DNA of 39,757 nucleotides from a virus: the IMG/VR virus record IMGVR_UViG_3300017951_000034, positions 1 to 39,757 of that record; one strand, written 5' to 3'. Shown here piece after piece: positions 27,901 to 36,500 of this stretch. Position 1 is the stretch's first letter; every line of letters starts with the position of its first letter. The translations under genes and the position numbers were made by a program. Under the pieces are notes generated by a model, which saw only the letters and a list, made by a program, of their open reading frames with translations, did no database searches and was not told where the DNA came from.

Positions 27901-30900
27901 CAGTAGCAGAACCACTCGCAATAAGAGGGGCAGCTGCAGCTTGTACATTTTGTAATTGTGAACCATCCCCAACAAAGAAATCTGCAATTACTGAACCAGT
28001 TACATCAACCGAACCAGTAAATCTTGAACCAATTGCAGAGCCAGTTGCAGCAGTTGTTACAATGAATGAATCTCCACTTTCAACAGATGCAGTTACTGAA
28101 CCACTTGATATTACTGGTGATAATTCTGCTTGAACATTTCTTAATTGAGAACCATCCCCTACAAATGAACCAGAGAATGAACCACTAAATTCATCTGCAA
28201 TTACTTTATTTGCATTTATAGTTTCGGTAACTGATAAACTACCTGTTATATCTACATCACCTTCAAAAATATTTCTTGTTATTTCAGGTATTGAATCAAA
28301 TACCTTTATTAATCCACCAAAGTCTACACTTTCTGATGAATAATAATATAAGTTATTAGGAGTACTTCCTGTTGGAATAAAACTTAAAAATGCATCAGTA
28401 TTTCCAGGAGAAACACTACTACTAACTACAAAATCTGTATATTCTACACCAGAATTGTGAGAACCACCATCAGTTGTAGAAAGTTTAAAAGTATTTGATG
28501 AATTACTACTATCCGATAAGTCAAAGTAATAAGAGTTACCCCTTACAACTAATATTGTTTTTTGATTTACACCATCTATTTGATATAATGTACTACCAGA
28601 TACAACCACAGAATGTGATACTGGAACACTTTCGTAAAATATAGATGCAGATACATTAAGTCCACCATCTATATCAGTATCACCTTGTATAGATGCCGAA
28701 GTGTTTACATTAAATCCAATTGATGGGTCTGTTGATGCTGTTACCGAGCCACTAGCAATAAATGTTCTTCTTTCAACATCTTCCGCAAGTGCTGATAGTG
28801 GGATATCAAATAAGTTTGCACCACTACCACTAAACGAACCACTAAATTCATTTGCAATTACAATAGTTGTGTCAATTCCTTCTGTTACATCTAAATTACC
28901 ACTTACAATTGTTTGTCCACTAATTCTATTTGGCACTTCATCTTCATAAAGTTTGTCAACTAATGAAATTGAGTTACCCATTGCAGTATGAATACTACAA
29001 TTATAGTAAAGTGTTACACTACTACCAGTTGGTGTGAATGTAAATGAACCATTATCAGTACCATTAAATCCAGAGAATTGAGAACCAGTTATTACATTTG
29101 ATAAATCTGTACCTGGTGCTGATTTTATATAGAATGGATGACCACTTGCATTTACATTAAATGTATAAGTTACATCTTTTACAAGAGTTAACTCTGGGTC
29201 ATTTCCTGTTGCACCACCTGTAAAAGTATAATCACTCGAGCCATTATTAGTGATATTAAATACTTTGTTTATAGAACCAGTTGGTACAATATCTTGTGAT
29301 GAAGAAACTATTAAACTACCACTAATAGTTACACTATCTTCAAATCTACCCGTTGAGTTTACTTGGAATCCAAAGTTAGGAGAAACTGATGCAGTTACTG
29401 AACCACTTGCAATTCTAAATGCTTCTTCAGTAATTGCCGAAAGTGGAATGTTAAATAGACCCGCACCACTACCACTAAATACCGATGCAGATAGTTCATT
29501 ATCAACAACTAAATTACCTTGAATAGACCCAGAAGTATTTACAACAAATCCTTCTTGTGGGTCAACCGATGCCGTTACAGAACCACTTGTAATTCTACTT
29601 ATTTCAAATGCAAGAGCAGATTCTGGTATATCGAATAAATCTCTACCACTACCACTAAATACCGAACCACTTTCTAATCGTACATCTCCAATAAAAAGTG
29701 AACCACTTGCTTCAGATGTTACCACAAATCCATCAACTGGACTAACTGATGCAGTTACCGATGCACTCGCAATTCTTGTGGCATCTTCTGACAGTGCAGA
29801 TTGTGGAATATTAAATAATTGAGAACCATCTCCAACAAAACCACTTGATGTAACAAATCCACTTGCAGTTACATTACCTTCAATTGTAGTTTCACCAAAT
29901 AATTTTTGTGTATCCGTATTTGAATCATCACCAAATACATTTGAGCCAGTAGATATTACAACAGATGATGATATAAAGTTTACAAAAATTTCTTCTGCAG
30001 TAATTCTACCACCAACAAATAAATCATTGTCAATATTCAAATCACCTTGAATTGAGCCCGAAGTGTTTACTATAAACCCTAAATTAGGTGAAATAGATGC
30101 TGTAGCAGAACCACTTGCTATTCTTGATGCATCTTCTGATAATGCAGATTGTGGAATGTTATTAAGTTGTGAACCATCTCCAGCAACTGAACCACTAAAT
30201 GAGCCTGTAAATTCATTTGCTGTTATTTTATCTGCAGTTATGTCATTTGTTACATTTACACTACCAGTAAATTCTGATTTTACCGAGCCAGTTGAAAATA
30301 CTTTAAATATACCATCAGTTGAAACCGATGCTGTTACAGAACCAGTTGTTATTAAATTTGAAAGAAGTGCATCTTCAACGAGTGCAGAACGAGGAATATT
30401 AAATAATCCTTCACCACTACCACTAAAGAATCCACTTTGACTTGGTATTTCAATATTTCCACTTACTATTACAGAACCACTAAATTCAGAAGTAACTGAG
30501 CCCGTTCCGAATACTCTAAAGAATCCACCCTCATCAATTGATGCAGTTACTGAACCTGTTGTGATTAAGTTTGATATTAATGCATCCTCAACGAGTGCAC
30601 TTCGTGGTATATTAAATAAGTTTTCACCACTACCACTAAAAGATGAACCACTAATTAGATTTACATTACCACTAACTAAAAGTGACCCACTTAATTCAGT
30701 TGTTACTGAACCTGTACCTTGTACTCTGAAGAAACCATCAGTTGTTACTGATGCAGTTACGGACCCAGTAGAAATTAAGTTTGAAATCAATGCATCATCT
30801 GTAAGAGCAGTTCTTGGTATATTAAATAATTGTTCACCACTACCACTAAATACCGAACCACTTGAAAGTTTTACATCTCCGAAAAATGTTGAACCACTAT

Positions 30901-32671
30901 CTACCGAAGTAACTACAAACCCATCAACAGGTGAAACAGAAGCAGTTACCGAACCACTTGCAATTTCCGTGGATAATAAAGCATCTTCAGTTAGTGCTGA
31001 ACGGGGGATATCGAAAAGGTCTCTACCACTACCACTAAATACCGAGCCAGATACTAATTTTACATCACCATCAAACAATGAACCACTATCAGTAGATATT
31101 ACAGTAAATTGATTATCTTCGGTTGATGCAGTTACCGAACCACTAGCAATAAATATTGCCTCTCTCGATACTAAAGCAGTAATTGATTCTTGAGCATCAG
31201 TTGAAAGTGCTGCAAATGGAATATCAAATAAATCTTTACCACTACCACTATATGCCGAACCACTATTAAGTTGTACAGCACCACTCACGAATACAGAACC
31301 ACTAAATTCAGAAGTTACTGAACCGGTAGACTGTACTCTAAAGAATCCATCTAACGAAACGGATGCTGTTACTGAACCAGTTGTGATTAGATTTGAAAGA
31401 AGTGCATCTTCTGTTAGAGCAGAACGAGGAATATTAAATAATTCTTCACCACTACCACTAAACACCGAACCAGATGATAATTTAACATCACCAAAGAAAG
31501 TAGAACCACTTGCTTCAGAAGTTACTATAAATCCATCCTGTGGGTCAACCGATGCAGTTACTGCACCACTAATAATTAAATTTGTTTCTAATGCGTCTTC
31601 AGTTAGTGCAGAACGAGGAATGTCAAATAAATTAGCACCACTACCACTAAAGGATGAACCACTATTTAATTGAAGATTCCCACTTACAAATACACTGCCG
31701 CTTAATTCAGTTGTTACTGAACCAGTAGAGAATACTCTAAAGAATCCATCTTGGGAAACTGAAGCCGTTACCGAGCCAGTTGTTATTAAATTTGAAAGTA
31801 ATGCATCATCTGTAAGTGCTGATTTTGGTATATTAAATAAATTTTCACCACTACCACTAAATGATGACCCACTATTAAGTTGTAAACCACCACTAACAAA
31901 TACACTTCCACTAAATTCAGAAGTTACCGAACCAGTACTAAATACTTTAAATACACCATCAGTTGAAACTGATGCAGTTACGGAACCAGTTGATATAAGA
32001 TTTGATACTAATGCATCTGGTGCAAGTGCAGAACGAGGAATATTAAATAAATCCTCACCACTACCACTAAAAGTTGAACCAGATGTGATTGATATTGAAC
32101 CAGTTACACCTACATCACCAATTACATCCAATGAACCAGTTACTTGAACCGAACCTGTAAATTCTTGAATATCACTTACATCACTACCGAATCTATTTGA
32201 GCCTGATGAAAATACGATAGATGATGATATAATATCAACAATAAGTTCTCGTGCAACAATACGATTATCAACAATTAAGTCACCCGTTACTCGAATATCC
32301 CCATTGACATCCATATCACCATCAAATGATGATGATACATTTACCAAAAATCCTGTGTTTGGGGCAATCGATGCGGATACTGAACCACTTCTTAATTGTT
32401 CTACATCTGGAAGATTATTTAATTCAGAGCCATCTCCTGCAAAAGAACCGCTGAATGAGCCGGTTACTTGGTCTAATTGAAGTGTTGTAACAAATAAACG
32501 ATTTCCATCCGCATCAGACGCTACAAGCGCGATGGAGCCAGATGAAATTGAACCACTCTCCGGAACTCCGAGGTTTGGTTCAGCTTCATTCAATCGTAGA
32601 TACTCATACCTATCCTCCGAAACATCGGATGGGCGTACTACCTTAACCTTTCCACTTAATAATTGGCTCAT
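21917..32671 (-). CDS. Giant tail fibre with cupredoxin-like domains and collagen-like arrays
   Basis: This 3584-residue protein begins with ~22 copies of a 50-85-residue repeat (FSGSG..LFNIPRSALTEDA, then TGSVTASVS) over ~1-1970. Cupredoxin-like domains interrupt them at ~1130-1243 (ligands His1178, Cys1225, His1228, Met1231) and ~1345-1460 (ligands lost). A beta sandwich (~1990-2060, VTFQHNFGIDYPVVQIYE) and NDQTASMTVLSAS repeats (~2064-2186) follow. Next come a glycine array (~2260-2427), a third cupredoxin-like domain (~2430-2535; His2471, Cys2520, His2523, Met2526) and a second array (~2535-3425) with twelve DGTFF/DGTLF breaks. The end is a ~160-residue beta domain with ANLTFDGNLLDITGDLDV. 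There is no S74 domain. It lies downstream of a 286-aa beta protein. The start has an AU-rich leader without Shine-Dalgarno. A fibre or adhesin role is inferred from architecture. Confidence 0.9.
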   Translation of the reverse strand: MSQLLSGKVKVVRPSDVSEDRYEYLRLNEAEPNLGVPESGSISSGSIALVASDADGNRLFVTTLQLDQVTGSFSGSFAGDGSELNNLPDVEQLRSGSVSASIAPNTGFLVNVSSSFDGDMDVNGDIRVTGDLIVDNRIVARELIVDIISSSIVFSSGSNRFGSDVSDIQEFTGSVQVTGSLDVIGDVGVTGSISITSGSTFSGSGEDLFNIPRSALAPDALVSNLISTGSVTASVSTDGVFKVFSTGSVTSEFSGSVFVSGGLQLNSGSSFSGSGENLFNIPKSALTDDALLSNLITTGSVTASVSQDGFFRVFSTGSVTTELSGSVFVSGNLQLNSGSSFSGSGANLFDIPRSALTEDALETNLIISGAVTASVDPQDGFIVTSEASGSTFFGDVKLSSGSVFSGSGEELFNIPRSALTEDALLSNLITTGSVTASVSLDGFFRVQSTGSVTSEFSGSVFVSGAVQLNSGSAYSGSGKDLFDIPFAALSTDAQESITALVSREAIFIASGSVTASTEDNQFTVISTDSGSLFDGDVKLVSGSVFSGSGRDLFDIPRSALTEDALLSTEIASGSVTASVSPVDGFVVTSVDSGSTFFGDVKLSSGSVFSGSGEQLFNIPRTALTDDALISNLISTGSVTASVTTDGFFRVQGTGSVTTELSGSLLVSGNVNLISGSSFSGSGENLFNIPRSALVEDALISNLITTGSVTASIDEGGFFRVFGTGSVTSEFSGSVIVSGNIEIPSQSGFFSGSGEGLFNIPRSALVEDALLSNLITTGSVTASVSTDGIFKVFSTGSVKSEFTGSVNVTNDITADKITANEFTGSFSGSVAGDGSQLNNIPQSALSEDASRIASGSATASISPNLGFIVNTSGSIQGDLNIDNDLFVGGRITAEEIFVNFISSSVVISTGSNVFGDDSNTDTQKLFGETTIEGNVTASGFVTSSGFVGDGSQLFNIPQSALSEDATRIASASVTASVSPVDGFVVTSEASGSLFIGDVRLESGSVFSGSGRDLFDIPESALAFEISRITSGSVTASVDPQEGFVVNTSGSIQGNLVVDNELSASVFSGSGAGLFNIPLSAITEEAFRIASGSVTASVSPNFGFQVNSTGRFEDSVTISGSLIVSSSQDIVPTGSINKVFNITNNGSSDYTFTGGATGNDPELTLVKDVTYTFNVNASGHPFYIKSAPGTDLSNVITGSQFSGFNGTDNGSFTFTPTGSSVTLYYNCSIHTAMGNSISLVDKLYEDEVPNRISGQTIVSGNLDVTEGIDTTIVIANEFSGSFSGSGANLFDIPLSALAEDVERRTFIASGSVTASTDPSIGFNVNTSASIQGDTDIDGGLNVSASIFYESVPVSHSVVVSGSTLYQIDGVNQKTILVVRGNSYYFDLSDSSNSSNTFKLSTTDGGSHNSGVEYTDFVVSSSVSPGNTDAFLSFIPTGSTPNNLYYYSSESVDFGGLIKVFDSIPEITRNIFEGDVDITGSLSVTETINANKVIADEFSGSFSGSFVGDGSQLRNVQAELSPVISSGSVTASVESGDSFIVTTAATGSAIGSRFTGSVDVTGSVIADFFVGDGSQLQNVQAAAAPLIASGSATASVQSGDTFIVTSKVSGSQFTGSVNVTGSFSVDDGVISGDGSGITNISIANLALKLDRLESGSATASLVDNEFKVFDQGVTASVLTSLSGSLNVSESLNVGGIITGDGSGITNIDIANLAIDSSKIFTGSVSASVSEDGFFRVFDNVGGAVTSEFSGSVYISESISASVYRGDGSGLYNIPLDALEDLQLDRIISGATQAVVSPDDGLVVNNQISGTLFVGDGGGLFNIPAEALEDLSLPLIISGGISASVDPIGGFKVFSPFSGSTFEGNITIPSGSGFFSGSGEGLFNIPADAIEGLDQSRILSGSVTASTNPDDGFVVTSIESGSTFFGNVDFKNDISASKIFARTEVFTPRITSSFVGPYQGENQGIDIPDDLDILVFDADANKFRPVTQFGDTAVFPFSDVTQVTFQHNFGIDYPVVQIYETGSNGMIIPQAIESINSSSVRVTFSGLTSGQAVIGTGGRLSGFVQGSDVVGTVLSASYAEFAKNAATASNILGFDSASLAELANLDNYVRNDQTASMTVLSASFAETASFAINAGDFDTSLFVRTDQTASMTVLSASYALSASYAINAVSAEDYVKNDQTASMTVLSSSYAATASFALNAGDFVGENFLPNTGTASFEGRLEITGSLGVTGSVEFFGLEEGTSDTVLVLNETTNRIETRPVTAVSGTSGTSGTRGSSGSSGTSGTSGSTGSAGTSGTSGSGGTSGTSGTSGTSGTSGTSGTSGSGGTSGTSGTSGTSGTSGTSGTSGTSGSSGTAGTSGTSGTSGTSGTSGSSGTSGSSGSSGSSGSSGSSGSSGTTGSAGTSGTSGTSGTSGTSGTSGTSGTSGTAGREGGRLYIVNQDGFNYSFDGYAGNFPTLTVVRGELYYFDVSGVSSSHPFALRLASESTTAVPGTTNNDPTNGKHSTSVLIEYRVPEDAPDSIVYQCVNHASMIGTIEIVDKHGTSGTSGSSGSSGASGTSGSSGSSGSSGSSGSSGSSGSSGSSGSDGSSGSSGSSGSSGSSGSSGSSGSSGSSGTSGSSGSSGSSGSSGSTGSAGSSGTSGQDGETGSSGSAGTSGTSGTSGSSGSSGTSGTTGTAGTSGTSGTSGAQGSSGSAGTSGTSGTSGTSGSSGTTGSAGTSGTSGTSGTSGTNGTSGTSGTSGTSGTSGTSGTAGTSGTSGTSGTSGSSGTSGSSGSSGTSGTSGISGSSGTSGTSGSSGTSGSSGSAGSSGTSAEGSSGTSGTSGAQGTSGSAGSSGSSGSSGTSGTSGSSGSSGTSGSSGSSGTSGSSGTSGSSGTSAEGSSGTSGTSGTSGSSGSSGTSGITGSSGTSGTSGSVGTSGSSGTSGTSGSSGTDGTGGSSGTSGTSGSSGTSGLDGTFFGSSGSSGTSGVDGAAGSSGTSGASGSSGTSGTSGQDGTFFGSSGTSGTSGTSGSSGTSGSSGSSGTSGIGSDGTSGTSGVDGTFAGSSGSSGTSGTSGISGTSGVSGTAGTSGTSGVDGTFFGSSGSSGTSGTSGAGTSGTSGTSGTSGTSGLDGTFFGSSGTSGSSGTSGTSGAGTSGSSGSSGTSGIDGTFFGTSGTSGTSGTSGIGSSGTSGTSGISGTSGTSGTSGTSGADGTFFGSSGTSGTSGTSGTSGTGGTTGTAGTSGTSGLDGTLFGSSGTSGTSGTSGTSGESGSAGTSGTSGISGTDGVDGTFFGSSGTSGTSGSSGTSGAGTDGSAGSSGTSGTSGLDGTLFGSSGTSGTSGSSGTSGANGTDGSTGSAGTSGTSGTSGLDGTLFGSSGTSGTSGSSGTSGLGGSSGSSGSSGTSGLDGTLFGSSGSSGSSGSSGTSGAGTDGSAGSSGTSGSSGSSGVDGAIEIATDGADRVLTADGDGTATAEANLTFDGNLLDITGDLDVSDATFSTRFHENYNNIGNASGTVTINLETANNFRINRTGNITTLNISNPPNGPRAIGFTLLLEDGGSGATVQWPANIEWANGAAPTLTTSGKDILVFYTYDGGITYYGFLSANNVS
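22395..25065 (-). repeat. Second Gly-X-Y array of the 3584-aa fibre
   Basis: About 890 residues of mainly GTS and GSS triplets. In the C-terminal half (coding 22505-23840) the triplet register is broken twelve times by DGTFF, DGTLF or DGTFA, about every 40 residues. Almost no Pro is present, unlike true collagen. Shadow frames rich in Pro-Val or Val-Gln on either strand follow from the repeat and are not genes. Confidence 0.93.
25068..25386 (-). other. Cupredoxin-like domain 3 within the 3584-aa fibre
   Basis: Residues ~2430-2535 start LYIVNQDGFNYSFDGY and contain LTVVRGELYYFDVS, SHPFALRL (His2471) and IVYQCVNHASMIGTIEIVD (Cys2520, His2523, Met2526). The order His...Cys-x2-His-x2-Met is that of a type 1 copper site with a short loop. 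Copper binding is inferred. Confidence 0.7.
25395..25890 (-). repeat. First Gly-X-Y array of the 3584-aa fibre
   Basis: About 165 residues of GTS/GSS triplets lie between the NDQTASM repeats and cupredoxin-like domain 3. It is separated from the larger array only by that domain, as if the domain had been inserted into one long array. Confidence 0.92.
26112..26480 (-). repeat. NDQTASMTVLSAS repeats in the 3584-aa fibre
   Basis: Three clear copies of a unit with N/T-D-Q-T-A-S-M-T-V-L-S-A/S-S-[FY]-A and an A-x-S-[FY]-A-[IL]-N-A tail lie 34-45 residues apart (~2064-2186). The last Gly/Asp-rich parts differ. The pattern is common in phage fibres just before collagen-like segments. Confidence 0.8.
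28290..28640 (-). other. Degenerate cupredoxin-like domain 2 in the 3584-aa fibre
   Basis: Residues ~1345-1460 keep the fold signature LVVRGNSYYFDLSD and the final LYYYSSESVDFGGLIKVFD. The His-Pro-Phe is replaced by Asn-Thr-Phe, and the Cys/His/Met loop by Ser and Asp residues, so no copper site remains. Confidence 0.55.
28945..29290 (-). other. Cupredoxin-like domain 1 in the 3584-aa fibre
   Basis: Residues ~1130-1243 contain LTLVKDVTYTFNVNASGHPF (His1178) and LYYNCSIHTAMGNSISLVD (Cys1225, His1228, Met1231), the same ligand order as domain 3. It sits between two N-terminal fibre repeats. Copper binding is inferred. Confidence 0.7.
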
Positions 32672-32697
32672 TTATTATGTTGGTTATTAATATATAA

Positions 32698-33558
32698 TTA
32701 TTCGTTTGCACTTTCAAGAATCGATAAAATCACGGTTAAATTCGTAGAACCTGATACAATTAGTGAAAAATCTTGTTCAAGTACCAATTTACCTGCTACA
32801 ATTGGTGATAATGAATCGCCTGCAGGAATTTCAACATTTGTGATTAAATCAACAGGTTCTTGTAAAACTCTTGTTGGATTTGAAAGTGTTTCTGAAATTG
32901 CATTTAATAAACCAATAGACGCACTTATTGAACCACTCTCTGCTACCAATGATGTATCTATTGATTGTGTTACACTATCTTGATACAATCGAGTTATACT
33001 TGCTGAACCTGTAACCGATTCATTTATAAGTATCTGTTGGGTCAATAAATTCGCATAATCTATACCTTCATATGATGCCGTAAAATAGTCATCTCTAATA
33101 GTGATTTCACCATTTTTATTGTAAAATGATAATGCTGCTTTTTTACTTTGCAATGTACCACCTTCAATTAAATCCGCCTCAACTCCATCTACGGCAGTTC
33201 TTACATATCCCTCAAAAAATGATGATGTAAAACTAAATGGTAATTGTTCCAAATTATTTTGAAAGTTGATATATGCAGCAGATTCCTTTTCAATAAAAGT
33301 TTGATTTTTTGCAATCAAAGCAGATGCACTTGTAAAACTACCACTATTAACAATTGAAGAAAGTTGAGGAACTGGAAGTTCCCTATTACTTGTCATCTTA
33401 ATTGTCACAGGTGTATTTGTAGTTCCCGTATTTGTAATCTGTGCTGATAAGACAATTGTAGAAACACCAGTTGGAGTTTTATATACAACATCATCATCAC
33501 CAGTTAAAGTGGTTAGTACCGACTTAAATGAGTTTAATGGAATTAATTCTTCTGCCAT
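32698..33558 (-). CDS. Small beta protein with an inserted copy of the giant protein's repeat (adaptor candidate for the 3584-aa fibre)
   Basis: In this 286-residue protein residues ~1-60 (DDDVVYKTPTGVSTIVLSAQ, then TPVTIKMTS) and ~237-286 (VEIPAGDSLSPIVAGKLVLE, then SGSTNLTVILSILE) match, in order, the first and second halves of the 110-aa beta protein at 19811-20143. The ~175 residues between them resemble the repeat of the upstream giant protein, with LIAKNQTFIEKESAAYINF, a later VDGVEADLIEGG and SYEGIDYANLLTQQIL. The Cys-x-Arg-Asp-x-Gly core of that repeat is missing here. The gene starts 12 nt after the giant protein's stop and ends 26 nt before the fibre start. Its leader is AU-rich without a Shine-Dalgarno. 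It is probably a virion protein; an adaptor or connector role is inferred. Confidence 0.75.
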   Translation of the reverse strand: MAEELIPLNSFKSVLTTLTGDDDVVYKTPTGVSTIVLSAQITNTGTTNTPVTIKMTSNRELPVPQLSSIVNSGSFTSASALIAKNQTFIEKESAAYINFQNNLEQLPFSFTSSFFEGYVRTAVDGVEADLIEGGTLQSKKAALSFYNKNGEITIRDDYFTASYEGIDYANLLTQQILINESVTGSASITRLYQDSVTQSIDTSLVAESGSISASIGLLNAISETLSNPTRVLQEPVDLITNVEIPAGDSLSPIVAGKLVLEQDFSLIVSGSTNLTVILSILESANE

Positions 33559-33570
33559 ATTTTTTTATTT

Positions 33571-36500
33571 TTAATCTTGTAGTGCCAATGAGAATGGAGT
33601 TACTAATGAGAATAGTGAACGAGAGAATGTTCTACCCTCTAAAGTACCTGAAGCCTGTTTAATAATCAGACCTGCACCAATTCTAAAGTCACCAAGTTCG
33701 TTACCAGAAGTAAAGAATACTCTACCTCCTGCTACTTCTACAACCTCTTTACTTGGGTCTGGTATACCATCACCACCTTGGTTAGGAGGTAATGCTTTAT
33801 AAGTTACACCCGAGCCTGCATAAGAGAAATCGTGTCCAGTAGTAATTATCAAAGAACCAAATTCTTCAACAGGTGCCTGTCTTGCAATGAATTGGAATTG
33901 TGTTCTTAAATATCTATTAGTTTCAGCCGTTTCTTTCTTTTGTTCATTTATAACCACAGCTGCACTTCCATATACACCATTGTAATATGATTGAGCTGCT
34001 CTGATACTTCTTTCGTTACCACCATAGATAATATCGGTTGCGATAGCATCTACAATGAAACCAGTATCTCTATAACATTTTTCTTCGTTATATTCAAAGT
34101 TAGGGAATGCCGCATTTGTATACGAAATAGCCTTACCTTGAAGAGTTTTCTTTGCATTTCTCAATGCATTTGCTCCATTTTTATTTAATAAGAATGGGAA
34201 AACTAATTGTTTTTGTGTTATCACCTTTTCTGCAAGTCCTTTAGAGAAATCAATACCATCAGTTGTTTGTGGTTTTTGCTCTGTTGTTGCAATTGAAGGG
34301 ATGTAGTAATAAAAAGTACCAGCCTGTACTGCTCGTTCGTTACCACCATACTTCAAATCAGTTGCAACTGCATCAATGATGTATCCTAAATCTCTACTAC
34401 AACTAACCTCATTATATTCAAACTCACTCCATGATGATGATAAATATGCAATTGTTTCTTTCTGAATAAATGTTGTGTTTCCTCTTAACAAGTCAATACC
34501 ATTTAAAATATCAACCGATGGTTGTGAATATTCTAAATTTTGAACAATATTTTGTGAAGTTCCATTTGCAAATCTAATTCCATCAACAGTTGGGTCTAAT
34601 TGATTTGCTTCAGATGGTGTACCTCCTTGAGTTGCTCTTGATGGATATCGCCAATAATACAACCCAGCAGTTACACTTCTTTCATTTCCACCATAAAGAA
34701 GGTCAGTTACTGCAGCATCAACAATATATCCCGTATCTCTTCTACATTTATCTTCATTATAAGTTACATTACTCCAAGAAGATGAGATAAATTCAATAGT
34801 TTCGTTTTGAATAAAACTTCTATTATTTCTTAATAATTCAACAGCACCACTTACTTCAGCTGAAGCAGTGACAAAAATTGTATTTTCCATTACTTTTTGT
34901 GCCAATGAACTTGCATAATTAATACCATCAATAGTTTGATTTAATTGACCATTCGTATTATTTTGGAAATTAACTGTTGCGTTTGATGGGTATAAGTAAT
35001 AGTATTCACCATTTACTCTACTTCTCTCATTACCACCATATAAGAAGTCAGTTGCTACACCATTTAAGATGTAACCAGTATCTCTCTTACATTTATCTTC
35101 ATTGTAATCAAATGTACTCCACGAAGAAGAAATATATGCAATTACTTCATTTTGAATAAATTCTTTGTTATCTAAAATTACTTTGTTACCAGCTAATCTT
35201 TCAGCAGATGCAGTTACGAATATTTCGTTTTGTACTAATTTACTTGCAACATCACCGGCGTACTTAATACCAGTTGTAGTTGGTTCTAATTGAGTTGATG
35301 TTGCAGATGAAGGATATTTGTAGTAGAACTCACCTGCAATCTTACTTCTTTGGTTACCACCATAAAGAAGGTCAGTTGCAACGGCGTCTACAATATGTCC
35401 TACATCTCTTCTACAAGTTGCTTCTACATATTCAAATCCTTCCCAAGATGAACTTAAATAAGAAATAGATTCTGATTGAATAAACTCTCTGTTGTTTCTA
35501 ATTAATTCAACCGATGCAGAAAGTTGAGTAGATGGGTTAGTAAATGTTACACCTTTTACAATTTGTTCGGTCAATTGGTATGCATAATTAATACCATCAA
35601 TTGTTTGCTGTGATTGTGAAGAAGTTGCTTCAGATGGGAATTCATAATAGTATTTAGCATTTACTACCGATGCAGAAACTACACCATAAAGTAAATCACT
35701 TGCTACACCATTTACAATATACCCAACATCCCTAGCACATTTGACATCATCATAATCAAATCCTACCCAAGAAGATGAGATATATTCTACAACTTCAGTT
35801 TGTATAAATGGAACACTTGCAGTAATCAATGCATGTGCAGTTACGATATCTGAATCTGTTAAGGCAGGGCCATATAGTGAAGCAGTCGGTGTTGAACCTG
35901 TTCCATTTGCGATTGCATCTGATACGATTGCAAATGAAGATGAAATTGTATTAAGAATACTAATATCAGTTACACTACCACCAGTTGCAGGTGATAGATT
36001 TGTTACTTTAATTGCATTATCAGTATTCAAACTTCCAGTTGGAACAAATAAAGTTTCCTTATCTATTATTTTTTCAATTAAATCTTTAGCATATATTAAT
36101 GCATCAGTAGTTTCATCTAATTGATTATTAGTTGCTTCAGATGGGAATCTATAATAGAATTCACCAGCAGTTAATGCTCTTTGGTTTCCACCCCATCTTA
36201 AATCAGTTGCAACAGCATCTACAATAAACCCAGTATCTCTACTACAACTTGCCTCGTTGTATTCAAAATTTGGATATTTAGCATTTACAAATGCAATAGT
36301 TTCATTTTGAATAAATTCTCTATTTTCTCTAATCGAGTTATAAACATACTTAACTTCATTTGATGAAGTTACAAATATTGCACCACTCACTATTTCAGTT
36401 GCAATTCCTTGTACAAAATCAATAGCAGTTACGGTTGGGTCTTTTTGTCTTGTCGCAGAAGGAACACCACCTACAATTGCAGCAGATGGGTAATCATAAT

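Larger units (their letters stand above)
26900..32470 (-). repeat. About 22 N-terminal LFNIP/TGSVTASVS repeats of the 3584-aa fibre
   Basis: Each unit has [FS]-x-G-[SD]-G-x-x-L-[FY]-[ND]-I-P-x-[SD]-A-[LI], then a short acidic stretch, [SG]-G-[SA]-[VA]-[TQ]-A-[SV]-[VI] and a variable strand with FSGSVFVSG. Spacing is mostly 50-85 residues. The 3171-aa fibre has two to three copies and the 110-aa protein at 20148-20480 has a fragment. Confidence 0.88.
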
